From positions 1 through 64,000 of the forward strand of contig PLMN01000004.1 of the NCBI GenBank assembly GCA_003141555.1: a DNA stretch of 64,000 bases. Reading direction: 5' to 3'. Of the stretch, positions 8,957-16,848 are shown one piece after another; position 1 is the first letter of the stretch; each line of letters begins with the position of its first letter. The DNA is from Candidatus Aminicenantota bacterium (GTDB taxonomy: Bacteria > Acidobacteriota > Aminicenantia > Aminicenantales > UBA4085). The translations under genes and the position numbers were made by a program. Under the pieces are notes generated by a model that saw only the letters and a list, made by a program, of their open reading frames with translations, was not told where the DNA came from and did not search any database.

Positions 8957-9730
8957 TTAGATGATCTTGGACGGACCGACGAGCCGGCAATACTTCGACA
9001 GCTTTTTTTTCAGAAAAGTGAACGCCTTGGCCGGGTCGGAGGCGTAGGTGATCACCGCCGCGTCTTCCGGGGCAATGGCCTTGGCCTTGATCAGCTCGTC
9101 GAATTGCAGGATCTTGCGCCAATATTCCTCGCCGTAGAGAAGGATGACGAGAGCATCGCGCGAGATCTTCCCGGTCTGGATCAGGGTCAGGATCTCGAAC
9201 AGCTCGTCCAGGGTTCCGAAGCCGCCCGGGAAGGCGATGACCGCCCGGGCCCGTGAGACGAGCCAGAACTTCCTCATAAAGAAATAGTGGAAGGCGAACG
9301 CGAGCTCCGGCGAAATGAACCGGTTCGGCTGCTGCTCGTGGGGGAGGGAGATGTTCATGCCCATGGTCTTGCCCCCGGCCCGGGCCGCGCCGCGGTTCGC
9401 GGCTTCCATGATGCCCGGCCCGGCGCCCGTGCAAATGACGAAATTCTTGCCTTTGGGCCCCAGGGGGATGGCCCAGCGGGCCAGGAGATACGCCAGGCGC
9501 TCGGCGTCCACGTAATACGGGTGGAGGGGAGCGGCGGCATCCAAGTCGTCGATCCGGGCCGAGCCGAGGAAAAGGATGGTGGAATTGACCTTCAGCCGGT
9601 CGAACCGGGCCAAAGGCTCCAGGTATTCGCTCAGGATCCTGATCGGCCGGGCCTCGGGCGAAGCCAGGAATTCGCGATTTTCGTAGGCGATGGAAGGGGC
9701 CGGGGGATTTTTCATGGGATCTCGGTTCAT
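8957..9730 (-). CDS. LOG-family (lysine-decarboxylase-fold) nucleotide phosphoribohydrolase-like protein
   Basis: The 257-residue Rossmann-like protein carries the LOG signature FPGGFGTLDELFE (PGGxGTxxE) and the upstream GAGPGIMEAANRGAARAGG segment. LOG proteins cleave cytokinin riboside or other nucleoside 5'-monophosphates to base and ribose phosphate. The bacterial ones with an N-terminal extension like this one (about 50 residues) have uncertain substrates. The start at 9730 was chosen because a TAGAAT -10 box at 9743-9738 ends 7 nt before it and overlaps the alternative ATG at 9739. A still longer form from TTG at 9766 would begin inside the -35 box. Confidence 0.88.
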   Translation of the reverse strand: MNRDPMKNPPAPSIAYENREFLASPEARPIRILSEYLEPLARFDRLKVNSTILFLGSARIDDLDAAAPLHPYYVDAERLAYLLARWAIPLGPKGKNFVICTGAGPGIMEAANRGAARAGGKTMGMNISLPHEQQPNRFISPELAFAFHYFFMRKFWLVSRARAVIAFPGGFGTLDELFEILTLIQTGKISRDALVILLYGEEYWRKILQFDELIKAKAIAPEDAAVITYASDPAKAFTFLKKKLSKYCRLVGPSKII

Positions 9731-9737
9731 GTCCGCC

Positions 9738-9766
9738 ATTCTAGCCCAATGGCGTTTTGACTTCAA
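9738..9766 (-). promoter_or_regulatory. Candidate promoter of the LOG gene, start-defining
   Basis: On the minus strand TTGAAG (9766-9761), 17 nt, TAGAAT (9743-9738). The -10 box ends 7 nt before the ATG at 9730, so transcription would begin at or next to the start codon. Its -35 box overlaps the -35 box of the divergent purine gene. Confidence 0.6.
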
Positions 9767-9785
9767 CCCGACCGTGTGGTATCAA
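9757..9785 (+). promoter_or_regulatory. Candidate promoter of the purO-like gene
   Basis: TTGACT at 9757-9762, 17 nt, TATCAA at 9780-9785. Transcription would start near 9792, about 22 nt before the ATG at 9814. The pair occupies DNA where the open frame could otherwise be extended upstream, which supports the later start. Confidence 0.45.
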
Positions 9786-9813
9786 TAAAGGCCGATTTCG
9801 AGAAAGACAGAGC

Positions 9814-10551
9814 ATGGACAATCCCCTGGCGCCCTTGCGGCGCATGGCCTATCCGGGACGGCTCATCCTCCTGGGCAAGGACGCCTCCGGCCGGTCCGTC
9901 ATCGTCCTCTACGCCGTGACCGGCCGTTCGCCCTCGAGCCAGGCGCGCCGGCTCGTCCGGGACGGCCGAGCGGTCTGGACGCGGCCGACCGATCCCGAGG
10001 TCCTCAAGACGGGCCGCCCCGACCTCCTCGTCTACCCGGCAATCATGATCGGCCGGGGCATCGCCGTCAGCAACGGCCGGCAGACGGCCGACATCGACCC
10101 GGATGGGGACGGCGGCCCGGTCGAAACGCTCGAACGCGGTCTGAAGGATTGGAGCTACGAGCCCGACGCCCCGATTCATACCCCGCGGATCAGCGGCTGC
10201 GTCCTGCCGTCGGGACGGGCGGCTTTGGCCGTGCTGCGGAGGGCGGAGGGCGGAGGGATCCTGCGCTCCTTTTTCGAAATTCCGCTCGCGGCGGGCCGAG
10301 GGCGACTCGTCGCGACCTATTCCGGGGAAAACCGGGACCCCGTACCGTCGTTCGAAGGCGAGCCGCTCGATCTCAGGCTCGCGGGCGCCACGGCTCGCGA
10401 TACGGCCGAGGCGGCCTATGCCGCCCTGGGTCCGTCCGAAGAAGGCGGACGGGATTTCCGGATAGCCGTAGCCTGCCTGTTCGCCGACGCGGCCGACGTG
10501 TCGCAATTCGAGCTCCACATCATCAATCGCGAAGAGGGGAAGAGATCATGA
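9814..10551 (+). CDS. purO: IMP cyclohydrolase, PurO-like (archaeal-type family)
   Basis: The 245-residue product resembles the PurO/IMP_cyclohyd family rather than the cyclohydrolase half of bacterial PurH. The signature is YPGRLILLGKDASGRSVIVLYAVTGRSPSSQARR near residues 13-46. PurO closes FAICAR to IMP, the last step of purine synthesis. The neighbour, overlapping by 4 bp (ATGA at 10548-10551), encodes only the AICAR transformylase activity normally fused in PurH. The two genes together therefore replace bifunctional PurH. This linkage is the best support for the assignment, since PurO-like sequences are weakly conserved. The start at 9814 follows a promoter-like pair at 9757-9785. Confidence 0.8.
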   Translation: MDNPLAPLRRMAYPGRLILLGKDASGRSVIVLYAVTGRSPSSQARRLVRDGRAVWTRPTDPEVLKTGRPDLLVYPAIMIGRGIAVSNGRQTADIDPDGDGGPVETLERGLKDWSYEPDAPIHTPRISGCVLPSGRAALAVLRRAEGGGILRSFFEIPLAAGRGRLVATYSGENRDPVPSFEGEPLDLRLAGATARDTAEAAYAALGPSEEGGRDFRIAVACLFADAADVSQFELHIINREEGKRS

Positions 10552-11633
10552 CCAAGGACAAAGCCGAAGCCTCCGCGAGAAAGCAGTACTCTACCAAGGT
10601 GAAAGAAGAGTTCCCGGAACTTCTTGATTTTGGGACGCAGAAGTTCCTCAAGCGCCTCTCGATGCGCTACGGCGAGAACCCCGGAACGCCGGCCGCATTC
10701 TATATTGAAGAGAAGGCCGGCGGCCCCAACATGGCCACCTTCCAGATCCTCCAGGAAGGCAGCAAGGGGTTGAGCTACATCAACGTCGGGGACATGGATC
10801 TCGGCCAACGCCTGGCCGCGAGGCTCACCGCGCTCTACCCGGACCGCCGGGCGGCCGTCCTGATCAAGCACGAGATGCCGAGCGGCGTGGCCCTCGGCGA
10901 CACCCCCCTCGAGGCGTTCGTCCGGGCCTGGGACGCAGATCCGCTCTCGAACTACGGGGGCGTCGCCGTGTTCAACTTCGCCGTCGAGTCCGCCGTCGCA
11001 AACCTGCTCGTCGAAAGCCCGCGCAACATCGAAGTCGTCTACGCCCCGGACTACGACCCGGAAGCCCTCATCGTCCTGGCCGCGCGCAAATCGCTGCGCG
11101 TGGTGAAGATGGGCGGGCCGCTCACCGAGCCCGCCGTGGACAACGGGCTGGAATTCAAGCGCGTGGCCGGAGGGCTCCTGGTTCAGAGGCGGTTCCAGTC
11201 GAAAATCGCCGGGCCGGGCGACGTCGATACCGTCTCCCGGCGCAAACCCTCCCTCGAGGAAGTCCGGTCGGCCGTATTTGTCTGGACCGTGGCCGCTTTC
11301 ACCCGATCGAACGCCGTGGTCATCGGCTCCGCGGACAAGATCCACGGCATCGGGTCGGGCCAGCGAAGCCGCATCGACGCCGCCGAGGACGCCATCCGCT
11401 TCTCGCGCCGGGGATACGGGCCCGAAGGCTGCGTCCTGGCTTCGGACGCGTTCATGCCCTTCCCCGATGTCGTCGAGCTGGCCGCGAAGAACGGCATTAC
11501 GGCCGTCATCTACCCCCTCGGTTCGGTGAGGGACGCGGACGTGATCGCCCGGGCCGATGAGCTCGGCCTGGCCATGATCGTCACCCGCAAGCCGGGGGAG
11601 GTCGACTGCGAGCGGTGCTTCCTTCACCGCTGA
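10548..11633 (+). CDS. purH: Stand-alone AICAR formyltransferase (PurH C-terminal domain homologue)
   Basis: The 361-residue protein corresponds to the AICAR transformylase half of PurH only; the N-terminal MGS-like cyclohydrolase domain is absent. Motifs seen are RYGENP (residues 40-45), the KHxxPxG catalytic region as KHEMPSGVALG, SDAFMPFPD, and the C-terminal RCFLHR. The standard KHxNPCG reads KHEMPSG here, so the Asn-Pro-Cys part is altered while Lys-His is kept. It transfers a formyl group from 10-formyl-THF (or uses formate, as in some PurP-type systems; not resolvable) to AICAR. It is translationally coupled to the PurO-like gene. Confidence 0.88.
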   Translation: MTKDKAEASARKQYSTKVKEEFPELLDFGTQKFLKRLSMRYGENPGTPAAFYIEEKAGGPNMATFQILQEGSKGLSYINVGDMDLGQRLAARLTALYPDRRAAVLIKHEMPSGVALGDTPLEAFVRAWDADPLSNYGGVAVFNFAVESAVANLLVESPRNIEVVYAPDYDPEALIVLAARKSLRVVKMGGPLTEPAVDNGLEFKRVAGGLLVQRRFQSKIAGPGDVDTVSRRKPSLEEVRSAVFVWTVAAFTRSNAVVIGSADKIHGIGSGQRSRIDAAEDAIRFSRRGYGPEGCVLASDAFMPFPDVVELAAKNGITAVIYPLGSVRDADVIARADELGLAMIVTRKPGEVDCERCFLHR

Positions 11634-11655
11634 GGTCCGACGCCGAGCGCGCCCC

Positions 11656-12138
11656 ATGAGCCTGACCGAATACCGCAAGAAAAGGGATTTCAAGAAGACC
11701 CCGGAGCCCAAGCCCGTCCGCGCGGCCGCGGCGGCCACCGCTCCGTGCGCCAGCCTGATCTACCTGATCCAGAAGCATCGCGCCTCCCATCTCCATTGGG
11801 ACCTGAGGCTCGAGGAGGGTGGGGAGCTCCTGAGCTGGGCGGTTCCCAAGGAGCCGCCCGCGGCCGGAGGCGTCCGGCGGCTGGCGGTCCAGGTCGAGAA
11901 CCACACCCTGGACTACGCGAATTTCGAGGGCACGATCCCGGAGGGCGAATATGGGGCGGGAACGGTCGAGATCTGGGACCGTGGGACCTATGCGCCCGTC
12001 GAAACCGAACCGGGGAGGCGCGTCGTCGACCTCCGCGGCCGAAAGCTGAAGGGACGCTACGCCCTCATCAAGCTCAAACCCAAGGACGAAAAGGATAAAA
12101 ATTGGCTCTTCTTCAAGCTCAAAGACAAATCGGCCTAG
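11656..12138 (+). CDS. Stand-alone LigD-type 3'-phosphoesterase (PE domain)
   Basis: The 160-residue protein matches the phosphoesterase module of the NHEJ ligase LigD. The metal-site pattern is intact: H41, H47 and D49 in KHRASHLHWDL, and H83 in VENHTLDY. The family strings EGTIPEGEYGAGTVEIWD and GRYALIKLK are also present. In LigD this module trims 3'-ribonucleotides and 3'-phosphates at breaks. No ligase, polymerase domain or Ku gene is in this window, so the protein acts alone or with partners elsewhere. It lies 22 bp after the purine gene; the following peptidase frame overlaps its end by 37 bp. Confidence 0.9.
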   Translation: MSLTEYRKKRDFKKTPEPKPVRAAAAATAPCASLIYLIQKHRASHLHWDLRLEEGGELLSWAVPKEPPAAGGVRRLAVQVENHTLDYANFEGTIPEGEYGAGTVEIWDRGTYAPVETEPGRRVVDLRGRKLKGRYALIKLKPKDEKDKNWLFFKLKDKSA

Positions 12139-13517
12139 CGGCAACCCGCGCGGCGGCGGTCCTCGCATCGGCCGCCCTCCTGTTCGGAAGCGCGTCCGCG
12201 CAAACCCGGGCGGAGAAATATGCCGCGGCCGCCGAATCGATCCGGACGGCCGGATTGAGAAGCGAACACGCTTACAAGCTTCTCGAACGGTTGACGACCG
12301 AGGTCGGTCCGCGCCTCACGGGATCGCCCCAGGCCGCCGCCGCGGTCGCGCTGACGCGGGCCATGATGGACGAGCTGGGATTCGAGACCTGGCTCGAGCC
12401 CATTATGGTCCAGCACTGGGTCCGAGGGACGGAATCGGCAGCGATCGTGCGGCTGGCCGGGCAAAAAGCCCCGGCGCTCGCCATCACTGCCCTGGGCTTC
12501 AGTGTTCCCACGCCCGCGGGCGGGATCACCGCGCCGGTCGTCGAGGTCCGCTCGTTCGAAGAGCTCCGCGCGCTCGGTCCGGCGGTCCGCGGCCGGATCG
12601 TCTTCTTCAACGTCTCCATGGACCCGACGCCTATGGACACCTTCCAGGGCTACGGGGGCGCCGTCCTCTACCGGTCGGAAGGAGCCTCCGAGGCCGCCCG
12701 CCAGGGCGCGGCGGCCGTCCTTGTCCGCTCGGTCACGCTCCGGACGGACGATCATCCCCACGCGGGCATGGTCGCCTACGATCCGAAGCTGCCGAAAATC
12801 CCGGCCGCGGCCGTTTCGACGCTGGGCGCCGACGCCCTGAGCGCCCTGCTGAAGAAGGCCGGGAGCGTCGAAATCCGCCTCGAGCTCGCCTGCCGGGAGC
12901 TCGATCCGACGCCCTCGGCCAACGTCGTGGGCCAGATCCGCGGGACGGAGAAGCCCGACGAGGTCGTCCTCGTCGGCGGCCATCTGGATTCCTGGGACCT
13001 GGGAACGGGGGCGCATGACGACGGGGCCGGCTGCGTCCAGGCTATCGAAGCCCTCCGTCTCATCCGGGAGACGGGCCTCAAGCCAAAGAGGACGATCCGG
13101 GCGGTGATGTTCATGAACGAGGAGTTCGGGGCCAGCGGGGGGCGCGATTATGCCGCCGCCGACCGCCGTAAAGCCGAAAGGCACATCGCGGCCTTGGAGT
13201 CGGACCGCGGGGGATTCCTCCCGATCGGATTCGGGATCGGCGGCACGAGAGAGCAATTCGCCCGGCTCGAGGCATGGGGAGATCTGCTCAAGCCGTCGGG
13301 CATCCTTTGGATCGGACCCGGGGGCGGGGGAGCGGATACCGGGCCGCTCGCCGCATCGGGCACGGTCCTCATGGGTTTTGTCCCGGATTCGCAGAAATAT
13401 TTCGACGTCCATCATTCGAGCCTCGACGTCCTGTCCTCCGTCCACCCGCGCGAACTCGAGCTGGGGGCGATCGTCATGGCCATCTTCGCCTACGTCGTCG
13501 CCCAAGAAGGGATCTGA
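12102..13517 (+). CDS. Secreted M28-family zinc aminopeptidase/carboxypeptidase
   Basis: The 471-residue product has a signal peptide (to about ASAQ, residue 34) and a PA-like insert (about 115-270). The M28 dinuclear zinc site is complete in outline: H294 and D296 in GGHLDSWDLG, D306 in GAHDDGAG, E340/E341 in FMNEEFG, D368 in LESDRG and the C-terminal HHSSLD histidine. It probably degrades peptides in the periplasm. The only initiator upstream of the signal peptide is TTG at 12102, inside the end of the previous gene, so the exact start is uncertain. The next gene begins 2 bp after the stop, placing it in the same operon as the GH57 genes. Confidence 0.88.
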   Translation: MALLQAQRQIGLAATRAAAVLASAALLFGSASAQTRAEKYAAAAESIRTAGLRSEHAYKLLERLTTEVGPRLTGSPQAAAAVALTRAMMDELGFETWLEPIMVQHWVRGTESAAIVRLAGQKAPALAITALGFSVPTPAGGITAPVVEVRSFEELRALGPAVRGRIVFFNVSMDPTPMDTFQGYGGAVLYRSEGASEAARQGAAAVLVRSVTLRTDDHPHAGMVAYDPKLPKIPAAAVSTLGADALSALLKKAGSVEIRLELACRELDPTPSANVVGQIRGTEKPDEVVLVGGHLDSWDLGTGAHDDGAGCVQAIEALRLIRETGLKPKRTIRAVMFMNEEFGASGGRDYAAADRRKAERHIAALESDRGGFLPIGFGIGGTREQFARLEAWGDLLKPSGILWIGPGGGGADTGPLAASGTVLMGFVPDSQKYFDVHHSSLDVLSSVHPRELELGAIVMAIFAYVVAQEGI

Positions 13518-13519
13518 GC

Positions 13520-14839
13520 ATGGAACTGGCGATCCTCTGGCACTTCCACCAACCCATCTACCGGCGGCCGCACAGCCTCTCCTACGTCCTGCCGTGGGTC
13601 AATTTCCACGCGACGAAGAACTATTACCAGATGGCCCGGCTGGCCGACGAAATGGGCTTTCCCTGCACCTATAACTTCGTTCCCTGCCTGCTGGAACAGA
13701 TCGAGGACTATGCCCGGGGCGAGGCCCTCGACCCCTTCCAGCTGGCCCTCGAGTTGCCCCCCGACCGCCTCGGCCCGATCGAAATCGAGCGCCTCCGGAA
13801 ATTCGTCCCCGCGGAAACGCAGGCGAGCCGCCTTCAAAAGGCGGCCCGGGAGTCGTTCTTTTCCCCGATCGATCCCCTCCCGGACGATCCGGCCGAGCAG
13901 TTCGCCCGCCAGAAGGAGATTCAGCGGAATCTCATTCCTATGTGGGCGAAGCTCGAGTTGGGGCACAAGGCGGAGCTGACCGTCAGCCCGTATTACCATC
14001 CGCTCCTGCCGATGATCTTCGACGCGGGCACGGCCGGCCCCGAGCGGCCCGGGGCGGACTTCCGCCACCCCGGCGACGGCCACGTCCAGATCCGGATGGC
14101 GCGCGAGTACTTCCGAAACGTCTTCGGCCACTATCCGCGCGGCGTCTGGCCCTCCGAAGGCGGGATGAGCCGGGAGACGGCCGCGGCCCTGGCGGATGCC
14201 GGCTTCGCCTTCGCGGTCACCGACGAGAACCTCCTCTGGAAAAGCCTCGACGGGACCGGCGACCGGACGGCCCTGTTCAGGCCCCATCTGGCCGAAGGCC
14301 TCCCGATCTTCTTCCGTGACCGTGAGCTGTCCGATCTCATCGCCTTCGAATATCAGCGCTGGCCGGCTCGCGACGCCGCCCTCGACCTCGTCCGACGGCT
14401 CGAGGACCGCCGGGCGTTCTGCGGCGACGACGGGATCGTCGTCCTGGCCCTTGACGGCGAAAATTCCTGGGGGATGTTCCCCCGCAACGGTCTCGATTTT
14501 CTCCGGGAGCTCTACGGCCGCCTGACCTCTCACCCGGAGATCACGCCCGTCTTCTTCGAGGACCATCTGGCCCGACGCAAGCCCTCGAGCGAGATTTCAC
14601 TCAAGCCCGGCACATGGCTCGGCAACTTCTCGAAATGGTCGGGCTCGCCGGCCAAGAACCGGAGTTGGGAGATCCTGAGCCGGGCGCGGCGAGCCTGCGG
14701 CCCGGTGGAGGAGCTCCTGGTGGCCGAGGGCTCGGACTGGTTCTGGTGGTTCGGAGAGGACCACACTGAGGAGTTCTCGTTCCTTTTCGACCTCTATATC
14801 CGCGAAGCTTACCGCCGAGCCGGGGTTCCGCATGAATGA
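13520..14839 (+). CDS. GH57 glycoside hydrolase (amylopullulanase/alpha-amylase-like)
   Basis: The 439-residue protein shows the GH57 conserved regions: HFHQP (residues 8-12), the nucleophile motif GVWPSEGGMS with E213, the acid/base motif LALDGENSWGMF with D312, and the terminal EGSDWFWWFGEDH region typical of the amylopullulanase-like group. No signal peptide is present, so it acts in the cytoplasm on glycogen or maltodextrin. The following gene encodes a second GH57 enzyme and overlaps by 8 bp. Together with glgC and the convergent glgA it belongs to alpha-glucan metabolism. Debranching, amylase or branching activity cannot be separated by sequence reading alone. Confidence 0.88.
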   Translation: MELAILWHFHQPIYRRPHSLSYVLPWVNFHATKNYYQMARLADEMGFPCTYNFVPCLLEQIEDYARGEALDPFQLALELPPDRLGPIEIERLRKFVPAETQASRLQKAARESFFSPIDPLPDDPAEQFARQKEIQRNLIPMWAKLELGHKAELTVSPYYHPLLPMIFDAGTAGPERPGADFRHPGDGHVQIRMAREYFRNVFGHYPRGVWPSEGGMSRETAAALADAGFAFAVTDENLLWKSLDGTGDRTALFRPHLAEGLPIFFRDRELSDLIAFEYQRWPARDAALDLVRRLEDRRAFCGDDGIVVLALDGENSWGMFPRNGLDFLRELYGRLTSHPEITPVFFEDHLARRKPSSEISLKPGTWLGNFSKWSGSPAKNRSWEILSRARRACGPVEELLVAEGSDWFWWFGEDHTEEFSFLFDLYIREAYRRAGVPHE

Positions 14840-16793
14840 CGGCGCGGCCCTGCTCCTGGCCTTCCATAACCACCAGCCCGTGGGCAATTTCCGTTCGGTC
14901 TTCGAAACGGCCTTTGCGGACTGCTATCGCCCGTTCCTGAAGGCGATCCGGGAGCATCCGTCGGTCCGCTTCACGGCCCACTACTCCGGCCCGCTGCTGG
15001 AATACATGCGGGAGAGAGAGCCCGAATGCTGGGACATCCTGGCCGAGCTCACCGGCCGCGGCCAAGTCGAGCTTCTCGGCGGGGGGTTCTACGAACCGAT
15101 CCTGACGACGATCCCCGAGGCGGACAGGCTCGGCCAGCTCGGGATGATGAGCGATTTCCTCGAGCGGTATTTTGGAGCCCGGCCCCGCGGCATCTGGCTG
15201 ACCGAGCGCGTCTGGGAGCCGTCGCTGGCTTCGACGCTGGCCGAGGCCGGCATCGAATATACCCTCCTCGACGAGGAGCACTTCCATTACGCGGGCGTCC
15301 GCGACCTGCACGCCTATTACATCACCGAGGACCAGGGGCGGCCGCTCAAGATCTTCCCCATCGACAAGACGCTCCGCTATCTCATCCCGTTCCAAAGCCT
15401 GGAGAAATTCGAGGCCTATTGGGAAGGGATCCGGGTGCGCCACGGCTTGGCCATCCTCGGCGACGACGGCGAGAAGTTCGGCCTCTGGCCGGGCACGAAA
15501 AAATGGGTGTTCGACGAGGGCTGGCTCGCCCGCTTCCTGGAGCTCCTCGATGGGGACCGGGTCCGGACTGCGACTTACGCCGAAATTCTCGACGAGCGCC
15601 CGCCGGCGGGCCGCGCTTATCTTTCCCCGGCCTCCTATGAAGAGATGATGGAGTGGGTCCTCGAGCCCGAGGCCGCGGCAGCTTTCAAAGCGATCAAGGC
15701 CCGCACCCCGGCCGAGGCCCGCCGCTTCCTGCGGGGCGGGTTCTTCCGGGAGTTCTTCCTCAAGTATCCGGAGTCCCACCATCTCCATCAGCGGATGCTC
15801 ATGGTCTCGCGCGAGGTCGGCCGGGCTGGGAACGAGGAGGCGAGGCGCGAGCTCTACAAAGGCGAATGCAATGATCCGCTTTGGCATGGCGTCTTCGGCG
15901 GCTTGTATCTCCCCCACCTGCGCGAAGCCTCCTACGAGCACCTCCTCAAGGCCGAGAGCCTGGCTTCTCCCGAGCTCGACTGGACGGCGGAGGATTTCGA
16001 CCTCGACGGACGGGACGAGTGGCTCCGCCGGGACGCGACCTTCGGCCTCATCGTCAAGCCGTCCGCCGGCGGCGCGGTCATCGAAATCGACCACTACCCG
16101 CTGGCCCGGAATCTCGGCGACGTCCTCTCCCGGCGACTGGAAAGCTACCATGTTCCCGACGAGCCGCACTCCGCCGGGGAGGGAAAGAGCATCCACGAGC
16201 TGGCCAAGGAGCTCCCTCCGGAAGCCCGGAGCATCCGCTATGACCGCGGGCCGAGGAGCTCCGCCGTCGACCGATTTTTCGCGGCCGGAGCGGAGGACCT
16301 TGATTTCGTGGAGTACGCGGACGCCGAGAGAGGGGATTTCTTCGACGGAGGATACACGGCCTCGCTCCTCGGGCCGATCCTGCGGCTTTCGCGGAAAGGA
16401 ACCGTCCGGACGGAGAGGGGAATCATCCCGGTGCGCATGGAAAAGGATATCATCCCGGCCGAAGACGGGCGCGTGATCTTCGACGTGCGGGTCCTCAACC
16501 TCGCCGACGAAGCCGCGGCGTTCATCTTCGCCAGCGAATGGAACCTCTATCAATACCCGGAGGAAATCTCCTTCGGCGAAGGAATCGTCCGCCTTTGCCG
16601 CGGCCGGATCGAGCTCGAATTCAAGCCCGTGCCCGTCCTGAGACATCGCCCGATCGAGACGCTCTCTCAATCGGAAAAAGGGTATGATATAATCCGTCAA
16701 GGCATCAGCCTTCTCCCGTGCTGGACGATCTCGCTGGCCGGGAGGGAAGAATTCCGGGCCCGGGTGATCCTGACGGACCGCCCCGGCGATTAG
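14832..16793 (+). CDS. GH57 4-alpha-glucanotransferase-like enzyme
   Basis: The 653-residue protein closely follows the Thermococcus 4-alpha-glucanotransferase layout. HNHQP lies at 12-16, IWLTERVWEP holds the nucleophile E125 (E123 in T. litoralis), GDDGEKFGLWPGT at 210-222 holds the acid/base Asp, and a long C-terminal beta-sandwich region (DUF1925/1926-like) follows from about 300. These enzymes disproportionate maltodextrins and can also act as amylases. There is no signal peptide, so action is cytoplasmic. The start overlaps the previous GH57 gene by 8 bp, indicating coupled translation. Confidence 0.9.
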   Translation: MNDGAALLLAFHNHQPVGNFRSVFETAFADCYRPFLKAIREHPSVRFTAHYSGPLLEYMREREPECWDILAELTGRGQVELLGGGFYEPILTTIPEADRLGQLGMMSDFLERYFGARPRGIWLTERVWEPSLASTLAEAGIEYTLLDEEHFHYAGVRDLHAYYITEDQGRPLKIFPIDKTLRYLIPFQSLEKFEAYWEGIRVRHGLAILGDDGEKFGLWPGTKKWVFDEGWLARFLELLDGDRVRTATYAEILDERPPAGRAYLSPASYEEMMEWVLEPEAAAAFKAIKARTPAEARRFLRGGFFREFFLKYPESHHLHQRMLMVSREVGRAGNEEARRELYKGECNDPLWHGVFGGLYLPHLREASYEHLLKAESLASPELDWTAEDFDLDGRDEWLRRDATFGLIVKPSAGGAVIEIDHYPLARNLGDVLSRRLESYHVPDEPHSAGEGKSIHELAKELPPEARSIRYDRGPRSSAVDRFFAAGAEDLDFVEYADAERGDFFDGGYTASLLGPILRLSRKGTVRTERGIIPVRMEKDIIPAEDGRVIFDVRVLNLADEAAAFIFASEWNLYQYPEEISFGEGIVRLCRGRIELEFKPVPVLRHRPIETLSQSEKGYDIIRQGISLLPCWTISLAGREEFRARVILTDRPGD

Positions 16794-16848
16794 AGCCGGC
16801 CGCCGGGACGCCGGCCCCGGGCCCAGCGGAAGAGGAGTTCGTCGCGCC

